A stretch of DNA of 64,000 nucleotides, from contig CAWDHQ010000001.1 of NCBI GenBank assembly GCA_963802215.1, positions 1,054,001-1,118,000 of the forward strand, read 5' to 3'. The stretch comes from SHZI01 sp963802215 (GTDB lineage Bacteria > Pseudomonadota > Gammaproteobacteria > Steroidobacterales > GCA-2729495). The notes under the pieces were generated by a model. That model had not been told where the DNA came from, did not search any database, and saw only the letters and a program-made list of their open reading frames with translations. Positions 45,522-53,169 of this stretch are shown here, in pieces (the stretch's first letter is position 1; each line of letters opens with the position of its first letter). Both the position numbers and the translations under genes were made by a program.

Positions 45522-48340
45522 TGCTGCTGCTCGTCGTCGCGCTGCCGCTGGCCGCGGCCCTGCTCCTGACCCTGCTCGCCGCGCGCACGCCCGGGGCCGG
45601 CAGCCGCGACGTCGCGGTCGGCATCGCCCTGGCGGCCACGCTGGCGGCGGCCGCGGCGCTGACGGCCCTCGCCCCCGGCGTGTTCGCGGGAGACATACCG
45701 GCCGTGGCCACGCCCTGGCTGCCCCCGGACATTGCAGGGGCCGGCGCCGACCTGGGCCTGCGTCTCGATGGCCTCGCGCTGCTGTTCGCCGGCCTCGTCA
45801 CGGGCATCGGCGCGCTCGTCATCCTGTACGCCCGCTACTACCTGGGCAGCCGCGAGCCCGTGGCCCGCTTCCTGGCGGTCTTCATGGCGTTCATGGCGGC
45901 CATGCTCGGCCTGGTGCTGGCCGACAATCTCCTGCTGCTGGCCATCTGCTGGGAGCTCACCAGCCTGGCCTCGTTCCTGCTCATCGGCCACTGGCATGAC
46001 CGGGCCGACGCGCGGCGTGGCGCGCGGATGGCGCTGCTCGTCACCGGCGCCGGCGGCCTGGCGCTGCTCGCCGGGGTGCTGCTGCTCGGGCAGATGGCGG
46101 GCAGCTTCAGGCTCGACGTGGTCCTGGCAGCCGGCGACCGGATCCGCGCCGATCCGGCCTACGTGCCGATGCTGCTCCTGATACTCCTCGCCGTCTTCAC
46201 CAAGTCGGCCCAGTTTCCCTGGCACTTCTGGCTGCCCGAGGCCATGGCGGCGCCCACCCCGGTGTCCGCCTACCTGCACTCCGCCACGCTGGTGAAAGCC
46301 GGCATCTTCCTGCTGGCCCGGCTGCACCCGGCGCTGGCGGGCACCGACCTCTGGTTCTGGGTCGTGGGCGGCACCGGCCTCGCGACACTGCTCTGCGGTG
46401 CGTACCTGGCCGTCTTCCAGCACGACCTCAAGGGACTGCTGGCCTACTCGACGATCAGCCACCTGGGCCTCATCACGCTGCTGTTCGGCCTGGACGACCC
46501 GCTCGCCACGGTGGCGGCGATCTTCCACACGCTGAACCACGCGACCTTCAAGGCGTCGCTGTTCATGGCGGCCGGCGTCATCGATCACGAGACCGGTTCG
46601 CGGGACATGCGCCGGCTCAACGGCCTCTGGCGCCTCATGCCGGTTACCGGGGTGCTCGCCATCACCTCCTCCCTGGCGATGGCCGGCGTGCCCCTGCTGA
46701 ACGGCTTCCTCTCGAAGGAAATGTTCTTCGCGGAGACGCTGCTGGTGGAACGGAACCTCGTGGTGCAGGTCGCCGTGCCCCTGCTGGCGACACTGGCCGG
46801 CGCGTTCTCCGTGGCCTACTCCACCCGCTTCGTGCATGACGTGTTCTGGAACGGGGAGCCCCGGAACCTGCCGCGCCCGCCCCACGACCCGCCGCGCTGG
46901 ATGCTGGTGCCGATCGGGATCCTCGCGCTGCTCTGCGTGCTGGTCGGGCTGTTTCCCGAGCTGATCATCGGCAAGCTGCTGGCGGGGGCGGCAATGGCAG
47001 CCGTGGGCGGGCCCCTGCCGGCCTACACGCTGCAGATCTGGCACGGCTTCAGCCTGCCGCTGGCGATGAGCGCGATCGCGACCATCACCGGTGTGTTCTT
47101 CTACCTGTTCCTGCAGCGGCTGTTCCGCCTCCACGACCGCGTGCACCTGCCGAAGGGCGGCCGGGAGATCTTCGCCGGCGTGCTCGACGGCGTGACGCGG
47201 CTGGCCGACGGGCTCGGCACGCGGGTGTTCACGGGGACGCTGCGCCGGTCAGTGGTCGCTTTCCTGGTCGTCGCCCTGGCCGCGGGCGCCTGGCCGCTGG
47301 TTGATGGCGGGCTGCTGCCGGACGACCCGCGCCCCGGCACGGCAGCCTCGTTTCCCGGCGGAGTGGTCTGGCTCCTCACCGTCGCCGCCTGCGCCATGCT
47401 CGTCACGCGCCACCGGGAACGGCTGACGGCCCTCGTCCTGGTCGGCGTCATCGGCCTCATGGTGACGCTCACGTTCGCCGGGCTCTCGGCCCCGGACCTG
47501 GCCCTGACCCAGCTGCTGGTGGAGGTCGTGTCGGTCATCCTGCTGTTGCTCGCGCTGAACTTCCTGCCCGCCACGAGTCCGGCGCCGGACGCCGCCAGGC
47601 GGCGGTGGCGCGACGGGGTCCTCGCCGGAACTGCGGGCCTTGGCGTGGCGGCGCTCAGCTGGGCCGTGCTGGCCCGCCCGAGCCGCACCATCGCGGAGTG
47701 GTACCTGGAGAACGCGGTTCCCGCCGCCGCGGGCAACAACGCCGTCAACGTCATCATCGTCGACTTCCGCGCCCTCGACACGCTCGGCGAGATCGTGGTG
47801 CTGGCGGTCGCGGGCCTCCTGGTGGGCAATGCACTCGGCGGCTGGCAGCCACCGCAGGCGCGCCGGCCCGCGGGACCCGCGCCAGCCGACGGGAAGCCGT
47901 TCCTCCTCGAGGTCGTCGTTCCGTTGCTGCTGCCGCTGATGCTGTCCGTCGCCCTGTTCCTCTTCCTCCGGGGCCACAACCTGCCGGGCGGCGGCTTCTC
48001 CGCCGGCCTCGTGGCCGCCACCGGGATACTCCTTCTCTACCTGGCTCGCGGTACGGCCTGGGTCGATGCCCGCTGGGAACCCGGCCAGCAGCGCATCATC
48101 GGCGCGGGACTGCTCATCGCGGCCGGCACCGGTGCGGCGAGCCTCGCGGTCGGTCACCCATTCCTCACCAGCACCTACCTGGCCCCCGTGCTGCCCGTCA
48201 TCGGCAAGCTGCCGCTGGCGTCCGCCCTCGCCTTCGACCTGGGCGTGCTGCTGACGGTCGCGGGCGCCACGCTGCTCGGCGTGGTTGCGCTGGGCAGGCT
48301 CGGCGCACCGGCCACGCCTGAACGGGAGCGACGGCCGTGA
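45521..48340 (+). CDS. mrpA: Mrp-type Na+(K+)/H+ antiporter subunit A fused to subunit B (MnhA-MnhB/PhaAB)
   Basis: This 939-residue, roughly 20-helix protein is the largest Mrp subunit. Its N-terminal two thirds resemble NuoL/complex I proton channels (KSAQFPWHFWLPEAMAAPTPVSAYLHSATLVKAG). The C-terminal MrpB-like region carries VNVIIVDFRALDTLGEIVVLAVAG, then RGHNLPGGGFSAGLVAATG. No separate mrpB follows, consistent with the fusion. It is the first of a coupled run A(B)-C-D-E-F-G that forms one antiporter complex for Na+ and alkaline tolerance. Confidence 0.95.
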   Translation: MLLLVVALPLAAALLLTLLAARTPGAGSRDVAVGIALAATLAAAAALTALAPGVFAGDIPAVATPWLPPDIAGAGADLGLRLDGLALLFAGLVTGIGALVILYARYYLGSREPVARFLAVFMAFMAAMLGLVLADNLLLLAICWELTSLASFLLIGHWHDRADARRGARMALLVTGAGGLALLAGVLLLGQMAGSFRLDVVLAAGDRIRADPAYVPMLLLILLAVFTKSAQFPWHFWLPEAMAAPTPVSAYLHSATLVKAGIFLLARLHPALAGTDLWFWVVGGTGLATLLCGAYLAVFQHDLKGLLAYSTISHLGLITLLFGLDDPLATVAAIFHTLNHATFKASLFMAAGVIDHETGSRDMRRLNGLWRLMPVTGVLAITSSLAMAGVPLLNGFLSKEMFFAETLLVERNLVVQVAVPLLATLAGAFSVAYSTRFVHDVFWNGEPRNLPRPPHDPPRWMLVPIGILALLCVLVGLFPELIIGKLLAGAAMAAVGGPLPAYTLQIWHGFSLPLAMSAIATITGVFFYLFLQRLFRLHDRVHLPKGGREIFAGVLDGVTRLADGLGTRVFTGTLRRSVVAFLVVALAAGAWPLVDGGLLPDDPRPGTAASFPGGVVWLLTVAACAMLVTRHRERLTALVLVGVIGLMVTLTFAGLSAPDLALTQLLVEVVSVILLLLALNFLPATSPAPDAARRRWRDGVLAGTAGLGVAALSWAVLARPSRTIAEWYLENAVPAAAGNNAVNVIIVDFRALDTLGEIVVLAVAGLLVGNALGGWQPPQARRPAGPAPADGKPFLLEVVVPLLLPLMLSVALFLFLRGHNLPGGGFSAGLVAATGILLLYLARGTAWVDARWEPGQQRIIGAGLLIAAGTGAASLAVGHPFLTSTYLAPVLPVIGKLPLASALAFDLGVLLTVAGATLLGVVALGRLGAPATPERERRP

Positions 48341-48678
48341 TGGAAGCACTGCTGGCTTCCGCGATCGGGGTGCTGACAGGCGCCGGCCTCTGGCTGGCGC
48401 TGCGCCCGAGGACCTTCGACGTGATCGTCGGCCTGACGCTGCTGTCCTACGCCGTGAACCTCTTCATCTTCGCCGCCGGCCGGCCGGTGTCCGGGTTGCC
48501 GCCCATCATCCGCGCCGGCGTGCCCGCCGCGCTGGCCAGCTACACCGATCCGCTGCCCCAGGCGCTGGTGCTGACCGCCATCGTGATCAGCTTTGCGATG
48601 ACGGCGATCCTCGTGGCCCTCGCGCTCCGCAGCTTCGGCACCAGCGGCTCCGATCACGTGGAAGGCAAGGAGCCATGA
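48337..48678 (+). CDS. mrpC: Mrp antiporter subunit C
   Basis: This 113-residue three-helix protein is NuoK-like: VLTGAGLWLALRPRTFDVIVGLTLLSYAVNLFIFAAG, then DPLPQALVLTAIVISFAMTAILVALALR, which is the conserved glutamine-containing helix. The start is GTG 48337 (overlapping the mrpA TGA) or the next ATG at 48340. Its stop overlaps mrpD (ATGA). Confidence 0.93.
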   Translation: MMEALLASAIGVLTGAGLWLALRPRTFDVIVGLTLLSYAVNLFIFAAGRPVSGLPPIIRAGVPAALASYTDPLPQALVLTAIVISFAMTAILVALALRSFGTSGSDHVEGKEP

Positions 48679-50240
48679 GCACGCTCGTCGTCCTGCCGCT
48701 GCTGGTGCCGCTGCTCGCGGGCTCCCTGCTGCTCCTGGCGGGCCGGAACGCCAGGACCTGGCCGCTCCTGGTGAGCGCTGCCGCCGTGGTCGTCCAGCTG
48801 CTGGCCGCCGTGGCGCTGGGCATGGCCACCGGCGACGGCGCGGTGCTGGCCTACCTCGCCGGCAACTGGGCCGCGCCGTTCGGCATCGCGCTCGCCGCCG
48901 ACCGTCTCGCCGTGATCCTGCTGTCGCTCACCGCCCTGCTGGCGCTAGCCAGCCTGCTGGCCGGGCGCGACGCGCCCGGAACAGAGCCGGGGAACGACGA
49001 CGGCCTTTACCACGGCCTGTTCCAGCTGCAGCTCTTCGGCCTGAACGGCGCCTTCCTGACGGCAGACCTCTTCAACCTCTTCGTGTTCTTCGAAGTGCTG
49101 CTGTGCGCGTCCTACGCCCTGCTGGTCCGCGGACCGGGTGGCGCGCGCTTCAGCGCCGCCACGCACTACGTGGTGATCAACCTGCTGGCTTCCTCACTGT
49201 TCCTGCTGGCGGCCGCCATCCTCTACGGCGTCCTGGGCACCCTGAGCCTGGCGGACCTGGCGGTGCGCGTGGCCGCTGCGCCGGAGCAGGACCTGCCGCT
49301 GATCCGGTCGGCGGGCCTCCTGCTGCTCACCGTCTTCGGGGTGAAGGCCGCGCTGCTGCCGCTCGGCCTGTGGCTGCCGGCCACCTACCGTGCGTCGCCG
49401 GTGGCGGTCAGCATCCTCTTCGTGCTCATGACCAAGGTGGGTGTCTACGCCATCCTGCGGGTATCCACCGTCGTCTTCGGCCTGGAAGCCGTACCCGACG
49501 GCGATCCGGAGATTCCGCCGCTGCTGCCCCTGGCGATGCTGACGCTGGTCGTCTCGGCATTCGGCACGATCGCGGCACGGGACCTGCGGACGCTGGTGAG
49601 CCACCTCGTGATCGGCTCCGCCGGCACGCTGCTCATCGTGGTGGCGATCGGAACCCCCGCCATCCTGGCTGCGGGACTCTTCTACCTGGTGCACAGCACG
49701 CTGGGTGCCGCGCTGCTGTTCGCCGTCGCCGGGATTCTCACCAGCCAGCGCGAAGCGTCCGCCGACCGGCTCGTCGCCGGCGGCGTTGACGCGGGACGCG
49801 CCGGAACCGGCGCGCTGTTCCTGCTGGGCGCGCTCGGCATGGCCGGCCTGCCACCGCTGGCAGGCTTCGTCGCCAAGGCGCGGCTGCTGGACGCGGTGCT
49901 GGCGGAGGTCGCGAGCCCCGGGTGGGCGGCCGGCGTGGTGGCCGTGGTCCTCGGCGCCGCGCTGCTGACGCTGCTGGCGCTGGCGCGGGCGGGCAGCACG
50001 CTGTTCTGGAAGCGGGCGAACGTCGCCGCGGCCGGCGCGGCGGTGCCACCGGCCCGGGGCCGGCAGCTGGCCGCCCTGCTGCTGCTCGGCACCTGGCTGG
50101 TGTTCAGCGCGGCACCGGGACCACTGCTCCGGTACACGGCGGAAAGCGCCGGGCAGCTGCTGGAACCTGCCGCCTACGTGGATGCCATGCTCGGGCAGGT
50201 ACCCGTGCGGCGTCTGCCGGTCGCCGGGGAGGCGCCGTGA
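48675..50240 (+). CDS. mrpD: Mrp antiporter subunit D
   Basis: This 521-residue NuoN/NuoM-like subunit is a 14-helix protein. FQLQLFGLNGAFLTADLFNLFVFFEVLLCASYALL holds the conserved glutamate of the proton path. FGVKAALLPLGLWLPATYRASPVAVSILFVLMTKVGVYAI holds the conserved lysines. ATG 48675 is set by the ATGA overlap with mrpC; a longer upstream frame is antisense-type shadow. Its stop overlaps mrpE (GTGA). Confidence 0.94.
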   Translation: MSTLVVLPLLVPLLAGSLLLLAGRNARTWPLLVSAAAVVVQLLAAVALGMATGDGAVLAYLAGNWAAPFGIALAADRLAVILLSLTALLALASLLAGRDAPGTEPGNDDGLYHGLFQLQLFGLNGAFLTADLFNLFVFFEVLLCASYALLVRGPGGARFSAATHYVVINLLASSLFLLAAAILYGVLGTLSLADLAVRVAAAPEQDLPLIRSAGLLLLTVFGVKAALLPLGLWLPATYRASPVAVSILFVLMTKVGVYAILRVSTVVFGLEAVPDGDPEIPPLLPLAMLTLVVSAFGTIAARDLRTLVSHLVIGSAGTLLIVVAIGTPAILAAGLFYLVHSTLGAALLFAVAGILTSQREASADRLVAGGVDAGRAGTGALFLLGALGMAGLPPLAGFVAKARLLDAVLAEVASPGWAAGVVAVVLGAALLTLLALARAGSTLFWKRANVAAAGAAVPPARGRQLAALLLLGTWLVFSAAPGPLLRYTAESAGQLLEPAAYVDAMLGQVPVRRLPVAGEAP

Positions 50241-50722
50241 ACCGCCTGCTGCCTCATCCGGGACTGTCCTCGGTGCTCGCGCTCACCTGGCTCGCGCTCA
50301 ACAACACGCTGGACCCCGCCCACGTGCTGCTCGCGGCGGCCATTGCGCTCGTCCTGCCCCTGCTCATCGGGCGCTTCCTGCCGGACCTGCCCCGGCTGCG
50401 CGCGCCCGGCACGCTGCTCCGGCTTTTCCTGGTCGTCGTCGGCGACATCGTGGTTGCGAACCTGGAAGTCGCCCGGCGCATCCTGGGGCCGGAATCGGCG
50501 CTCCGGCCCGCGTTCGTGCAGGTGCCGCTCGACCTCCGGGAACCGCTCGGCATCGCCACGCTCGCGGCCATCGTCACGCTGACGCCGGGCACGGTGTCGG
50601 CCGACCTCTCCGACACGGGCGAGTGCCTGATCGTGCACGCGCTGCACGTGACTGACGAAGCCCGGCTGGTTGCCACCATCAAGCAGCGGTACGAGGCGCC
50701 CCTCAGGGCGATCTTCCCGTGA
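50237..50722 (+). CDS. mrpE: Mrp antiporter subunit E
   Basis: This 161-residue subunit has two or three N-terminal helices (LSSVLALTWLALNN, LLAAAIALVLPLLIG, LLRLFLVVVGDIVVANLEVARRIL) and a soluble tail. The tail contains the family motif TLAAIVTLTPGTVSADLSD followed by LIVHALHV. The start is GTG 50237, overlapping the mrpD TGA. Its stop overlaps mrpF (GTGA). Confidence 0.94.
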   Translation: MNRLLPHPGLSSVLALTWLALNNTLDPAHVLLAAAIALVLPLLIGRFLPDLPRLRAPGTLLRLFLVVVGDIVVANLEVARRILGPESALRPAFVQVPLDLREPLGIATLAAIVTLTPGTVSADLSDTGECLIVHALHVTDEARLVATIKQRYEAPLRAIFP

Positions 50723-50988
50723 TCGTCGCGGCAGCAAACCTCGCACTGCTGATGCTCGGCCTCGCCATGCTGCTGGCGGGCTGGCGCCTCTGGCGCGGAC
50801 CCGACGTGCTCGACCGGGTCCTGGCCCTCGACACCCTGTACATCGACGCGCTGGCGCTGCTGGTGGTGCTCGGCGTGCGCCTGGACGACGCCGTCTACTT
50901 CGAGGCGGCGCTGGTGATCGGCCTGCTGGGCTTCGTGGGAACCATGGCCATGGCCCGCTACCTGATCCGCGGCGACATCATCGACTGA
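50719..50988 (+). CDS. mrpF: Mrp antiporter subunit F
   Basis: This 89-residue three-helix subunit has WRLWRGPDVLDRVLALDTLYIDALALLVVLG with the conserved GPxxxDRVxAxD pattern, then YFEAALVIGLLGFVGTMAMARYL. The start is GTG 50719 with a GTGA overlap onto mrpE. It lies 11 bases before mrpG. Confidence 0.95.
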   Translation: MIVAAANLALLMLGLAMLLAGWRLWRGPDVLDRVLALDTLYIDALALLVVLGVRLDDAVYFEAALVIGLLGFVGTMAMARYLIRGDIID

Positions 50989-50999
50989 AGGATGGATCG

Positions 51000-51356
51000 G
51001 TGCTGAACACGTTCCTCGACGTTGCCATCGCCGCCCTGCTCGTGACGGGCGGCGCGTTTGCGCTGCTCGGGTCCTTCGGGCTTGCGAAGCTCGGGGACTT
51101 CTACCGGCGGCTGCACGGGCCGACGAAGGCCACGACGCTGGGCGTGGGCTCGGCGCTGGTCGCCTCGGCGCTCTGGTTCAGCACCCGGGGCGCCGGATTG
51201 TCGCTGCACGAACTGCTGATCGCGCTGTTCCTGGCGCTGACCGCGCCGGTCAGCGCCCACCAGCTGGCGCGGGCGGCGATGCGCCGGCGCGTTACTTCCG
51301 CCACTTCCCCCGGTCCGCCTGCATCTGCACGAGACCGCCGCGACGGTCCAGCATGA
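51000..51356 (+). CDS. mrpG: Mrp antiporter subunit G
   Basis: This 118-residue three-helix subunit has TGGAFALLGSFGLAKLGDFYRRLHGPTKATTLGVG, the diagnostic MrpG block. The start is GTG 51000 with AAGGATGG just upstream. Its last 65 bases overlap the convergent gene at 51292-52116; the final 20 or so residues (after AMRRR) are low-complexity and are probably just run-through to the next stop. Confidence 0.92.
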   Translation: MLNTFLDVAIAALLVTGGAFALLGSFGLAKLGDFYRRLHGPTKATTLGVGSALVASALWFSTRGAGLSLHELLIALFLALTAPVSAHQLARAAMRRRVTSATSPGPPASARDRRDGPA

Positions 51357-52116
51357 ACTGGGCCTGCTCCTTGCCGAAGACGCGCTCGGCGAGGACGTTC
51401 ATGGGGTCCGAGCGGTTCGTGTACTCCCGGTAGGTGAAGTCGTAGGCCTGCTGGGCATCGCGCTTCGCGGCATCGAGGCGGGGCGCGTCATCGTACAGCC
51501 TGAACCAGCGGTCGACGAACCGGTTCAGGTAGGCCTCGCACTGGTCGATGTGCTCGTCAGTGAGCGCCGTGATGTAGCTCGAGCAGATGGGCGACTGCAT
51601 GGCGCGGATCACCGGGCCGTGGCTGGCGGACCAGACGAAGTCGGTGTTCTTGCGGAACTCCAGGTAGTCCTTGTTCACGTCGCCGCTGTAGTAGCGGTTG
51701 ACGTAGTCCTCGTTGACCTTCAGGTCCACGCGGGGCACGTAGTCGGCGTAGAAAAGCAGGTTCGGCACCGTGCCGAAGATGATCATCAGGTTGGGCACCT
51801 GGGTTTCCTGGCCCAGGCACACGTTGATGTTCATGTCGATGATGCTGGCCTTGCGGTTGCCGAGCCAGGAGCGCACGTACCAGTCCACGTCCTTCGCCGT
51901 GTAGCCGAAGAAGGCGCCCTCCATCTGCTTGTCCGGCGACGTGTAGTACTCGGCGCCCTGGGAGATGGGGTGCAGCTTCGCGTCGAAGTGCTTGACGATG
52001 CGATCGGAGATGCGGCCGTGGATCTCCCAGCAGCGCTCCCACTGGCGGGAGACGTCCACGTTCGGGTTGTCGGCCAGGAACTCGTGGATGGTCTTGACGT
52101 CGCTCTGCTTGCTCAT
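51292..52116 (-). CDS. Red chlorophyll catabolite reductase (RCCR)-like protein
   Basis: This 274-residue cytosolic protein has no obvious cofactor motif. Its core resembles RCCR, a member of the ferredoxin-dependent bilin reductase fold. ADYVPRVDLKVNEDYVNRYY parallels the plant LPHRKDLVLNPDYLKEYY, and YREYTNRSDPMNVLAERVFGKE parallels FRRKS...DLQFPRMFGEE. If correct, it would reduce a linear tetrapyrrole or related substrate using ferredoxin. The comparison is from memory of the plant protein, so a profile search is decisive. ATG 52116 is preferred to TTG 52134. It is convergent with mrpG and divergent from the next gene. Confidence 0.55.
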   Translation of the reverse strand: MSKQSDVKTIHEFLADNPNVDVSRQWERCWEIHGRISDRIVKHFDAKLHPISQGAEYYTSPDKQMEGAFFGYTAKDVDWYVRSWLGNRKASIIDMNINVCLGQETQVPNLMIIFGTVPNLLFYADYVPRVDLKVNEDYVNRYYSGDVNKDYLEFRKNTDFVWSASHGPVIRAMQSPICSSYITALTDEHIDQCEAYLNRFVDRWFRLYDDAPRLDAAKRDAQQAYDFTYREYTNRSDPMNVLAERVFGKEQAQFMLDRRGGLVQMQADRGKWRK

Positions 52117-52215
52117 GGGGATCCGTCCGGTCAAAGGAGGCGGCCATGATAGAGGAACCCGGGAACCGCACTAGAATCGGCGCACCTGTCGTCCACCGTG
52201 CGGGGTCATACCGCC

Positions 52216-53112
52216 ATGCCTGAACCAGCCATGCCTGAACCAGCCCGGCCCCGTCGCGTCGCCTTCATCGGCCTGGGGGTGATGGGCTATCCCATGGCCG
52301 GACACCTGGCCCGGGCGGGCCACGCGGTGACGGTCTTCAACCGGACGGCCGGCAAGGCGCAGGCGTGGATCGGTGAACACCCGGGCCGGGCGGCCGGGAC
52401 GCCCGCCGCCGCGGCCCGCGATGCGGAGTTCGTCTTCACCTGCGTGGGCAACGACGACGACCTCCGGTCGGTCGCGCTGGGTGAGGACGGCGCCCTGGCC
52501 GGGATGGCGCCCGGCTCGACGCTGGTGGACCACACGACCGCCTCGGCCAGCCTCGCCCGGGAGCTGCACGCCATCGCGGGAACCCGCGGCCTGCAGTTCG
52601 TCGACGCGCCCGTGTCGGGCGGCCAGTCGGGTGCCGTTAATGGCACGCTCACGGTCATGTGCGGCGGCGACGAGGGCGTGATCGACGCCGCGCGCCCGGT
52701 GATCGCCACCTACGCCCGCGCCGTGACCCGGGTCGGCCCCGCCGGCGCCGGCCAGCTCGCCAAGATGGTGAACCAGATCTGCATCGCCGGCCTGCTCCAG
52801 TCCTTAAGCGAGGGCATCGCCTTCGGCGAGAAGGCCGGCCTGGACATGGCAGTGGTCCTGGACGTGATCAGCAAGGGTGCCGCCCAGAGCTGGCAGATGG
52901 ACAACCGGGGCCGGACGATGCTGGCCGGCGAGTTCGACTTCGGCTTCGCGGTGCAGTGGATGATCAAGGACCTGAAGATGGCGCTGGCCGAAGCGGAGCG
53001 GAACGGCGCCGCGCTGCCGGTGACGGCGCTGGTCGAGGCGTTCTACCAGGAGATCGGGCGGATGGGCGGCGGGCGGTGGGACACGTCGAGTCTGGTCAGG
53101 CGGCTGCGGTAG
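52216..53112 (+). CDS. NAD(P)-dependent beta-hydroxyacid dehydrogenase (3-hydroxyisobutyrate dehydrogenase-like)
   Basis: The 298-residue protein has the dinucleotide motif FIGLGVMGYPMAGHLARAGH. The substrate motif is FVDAPVSGGQSGAVNGTLTVMCGG, and the catalytic lysine lies in AGQLAKMVNQICIAGLLQSLSEG. Such enzymes oxidise 3-hydroxyisobutyrate, tartronate semialdehyde or related small acids; the substrate here is unknown. The N-terminus contains a perfect 15-base tandem duplication (52213-52242, encoding MPEPA twice), so ATG 52216 or 52231 could be used. It is divergent from the RCCR-like gene. Confidence 0.87.
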   Translation: MPEPAMPEPARPRRVAFIGLGVMGYPMAGHLARAGHAVTVFNRTAGKAQAWIGEHPGRAAGTPAAAARDAEFVFTCVGNDDDLRSVALGEDGALAGMAPGSTLVDHTTASASLARELHAIAGTRGLQFVDAPVSGGQSGAVNGTLTVMCGGDEGVIDAARPVIATYARAVTRVGPAGAGQLAKMVNQICIAGLLQSLSEGIAFGEKAGLDMAVVLDVISKGAAQSWQMDNRGRTMLAGEFDFGFAVQWMIKDLKMALAEAERNGAALPVTALVEAFYQEIGRMGGGRWDTSSLVRRLR

Positions 53113-53169
53113 CGTCACGGCCGGGAAAGAATTACCGTGGAGCTGCGTGGCAAGGCCGGGGACCGTTCC

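Noticed and set aside
45410..47146. Long antisense open frame (578 codons) opposite the Ca2+ antiporter end and mrpA
   Set aside because: It is a codon-position shadow of the membrane genes on the other strand, very rich in Arg, Gln and His, with no family motif.
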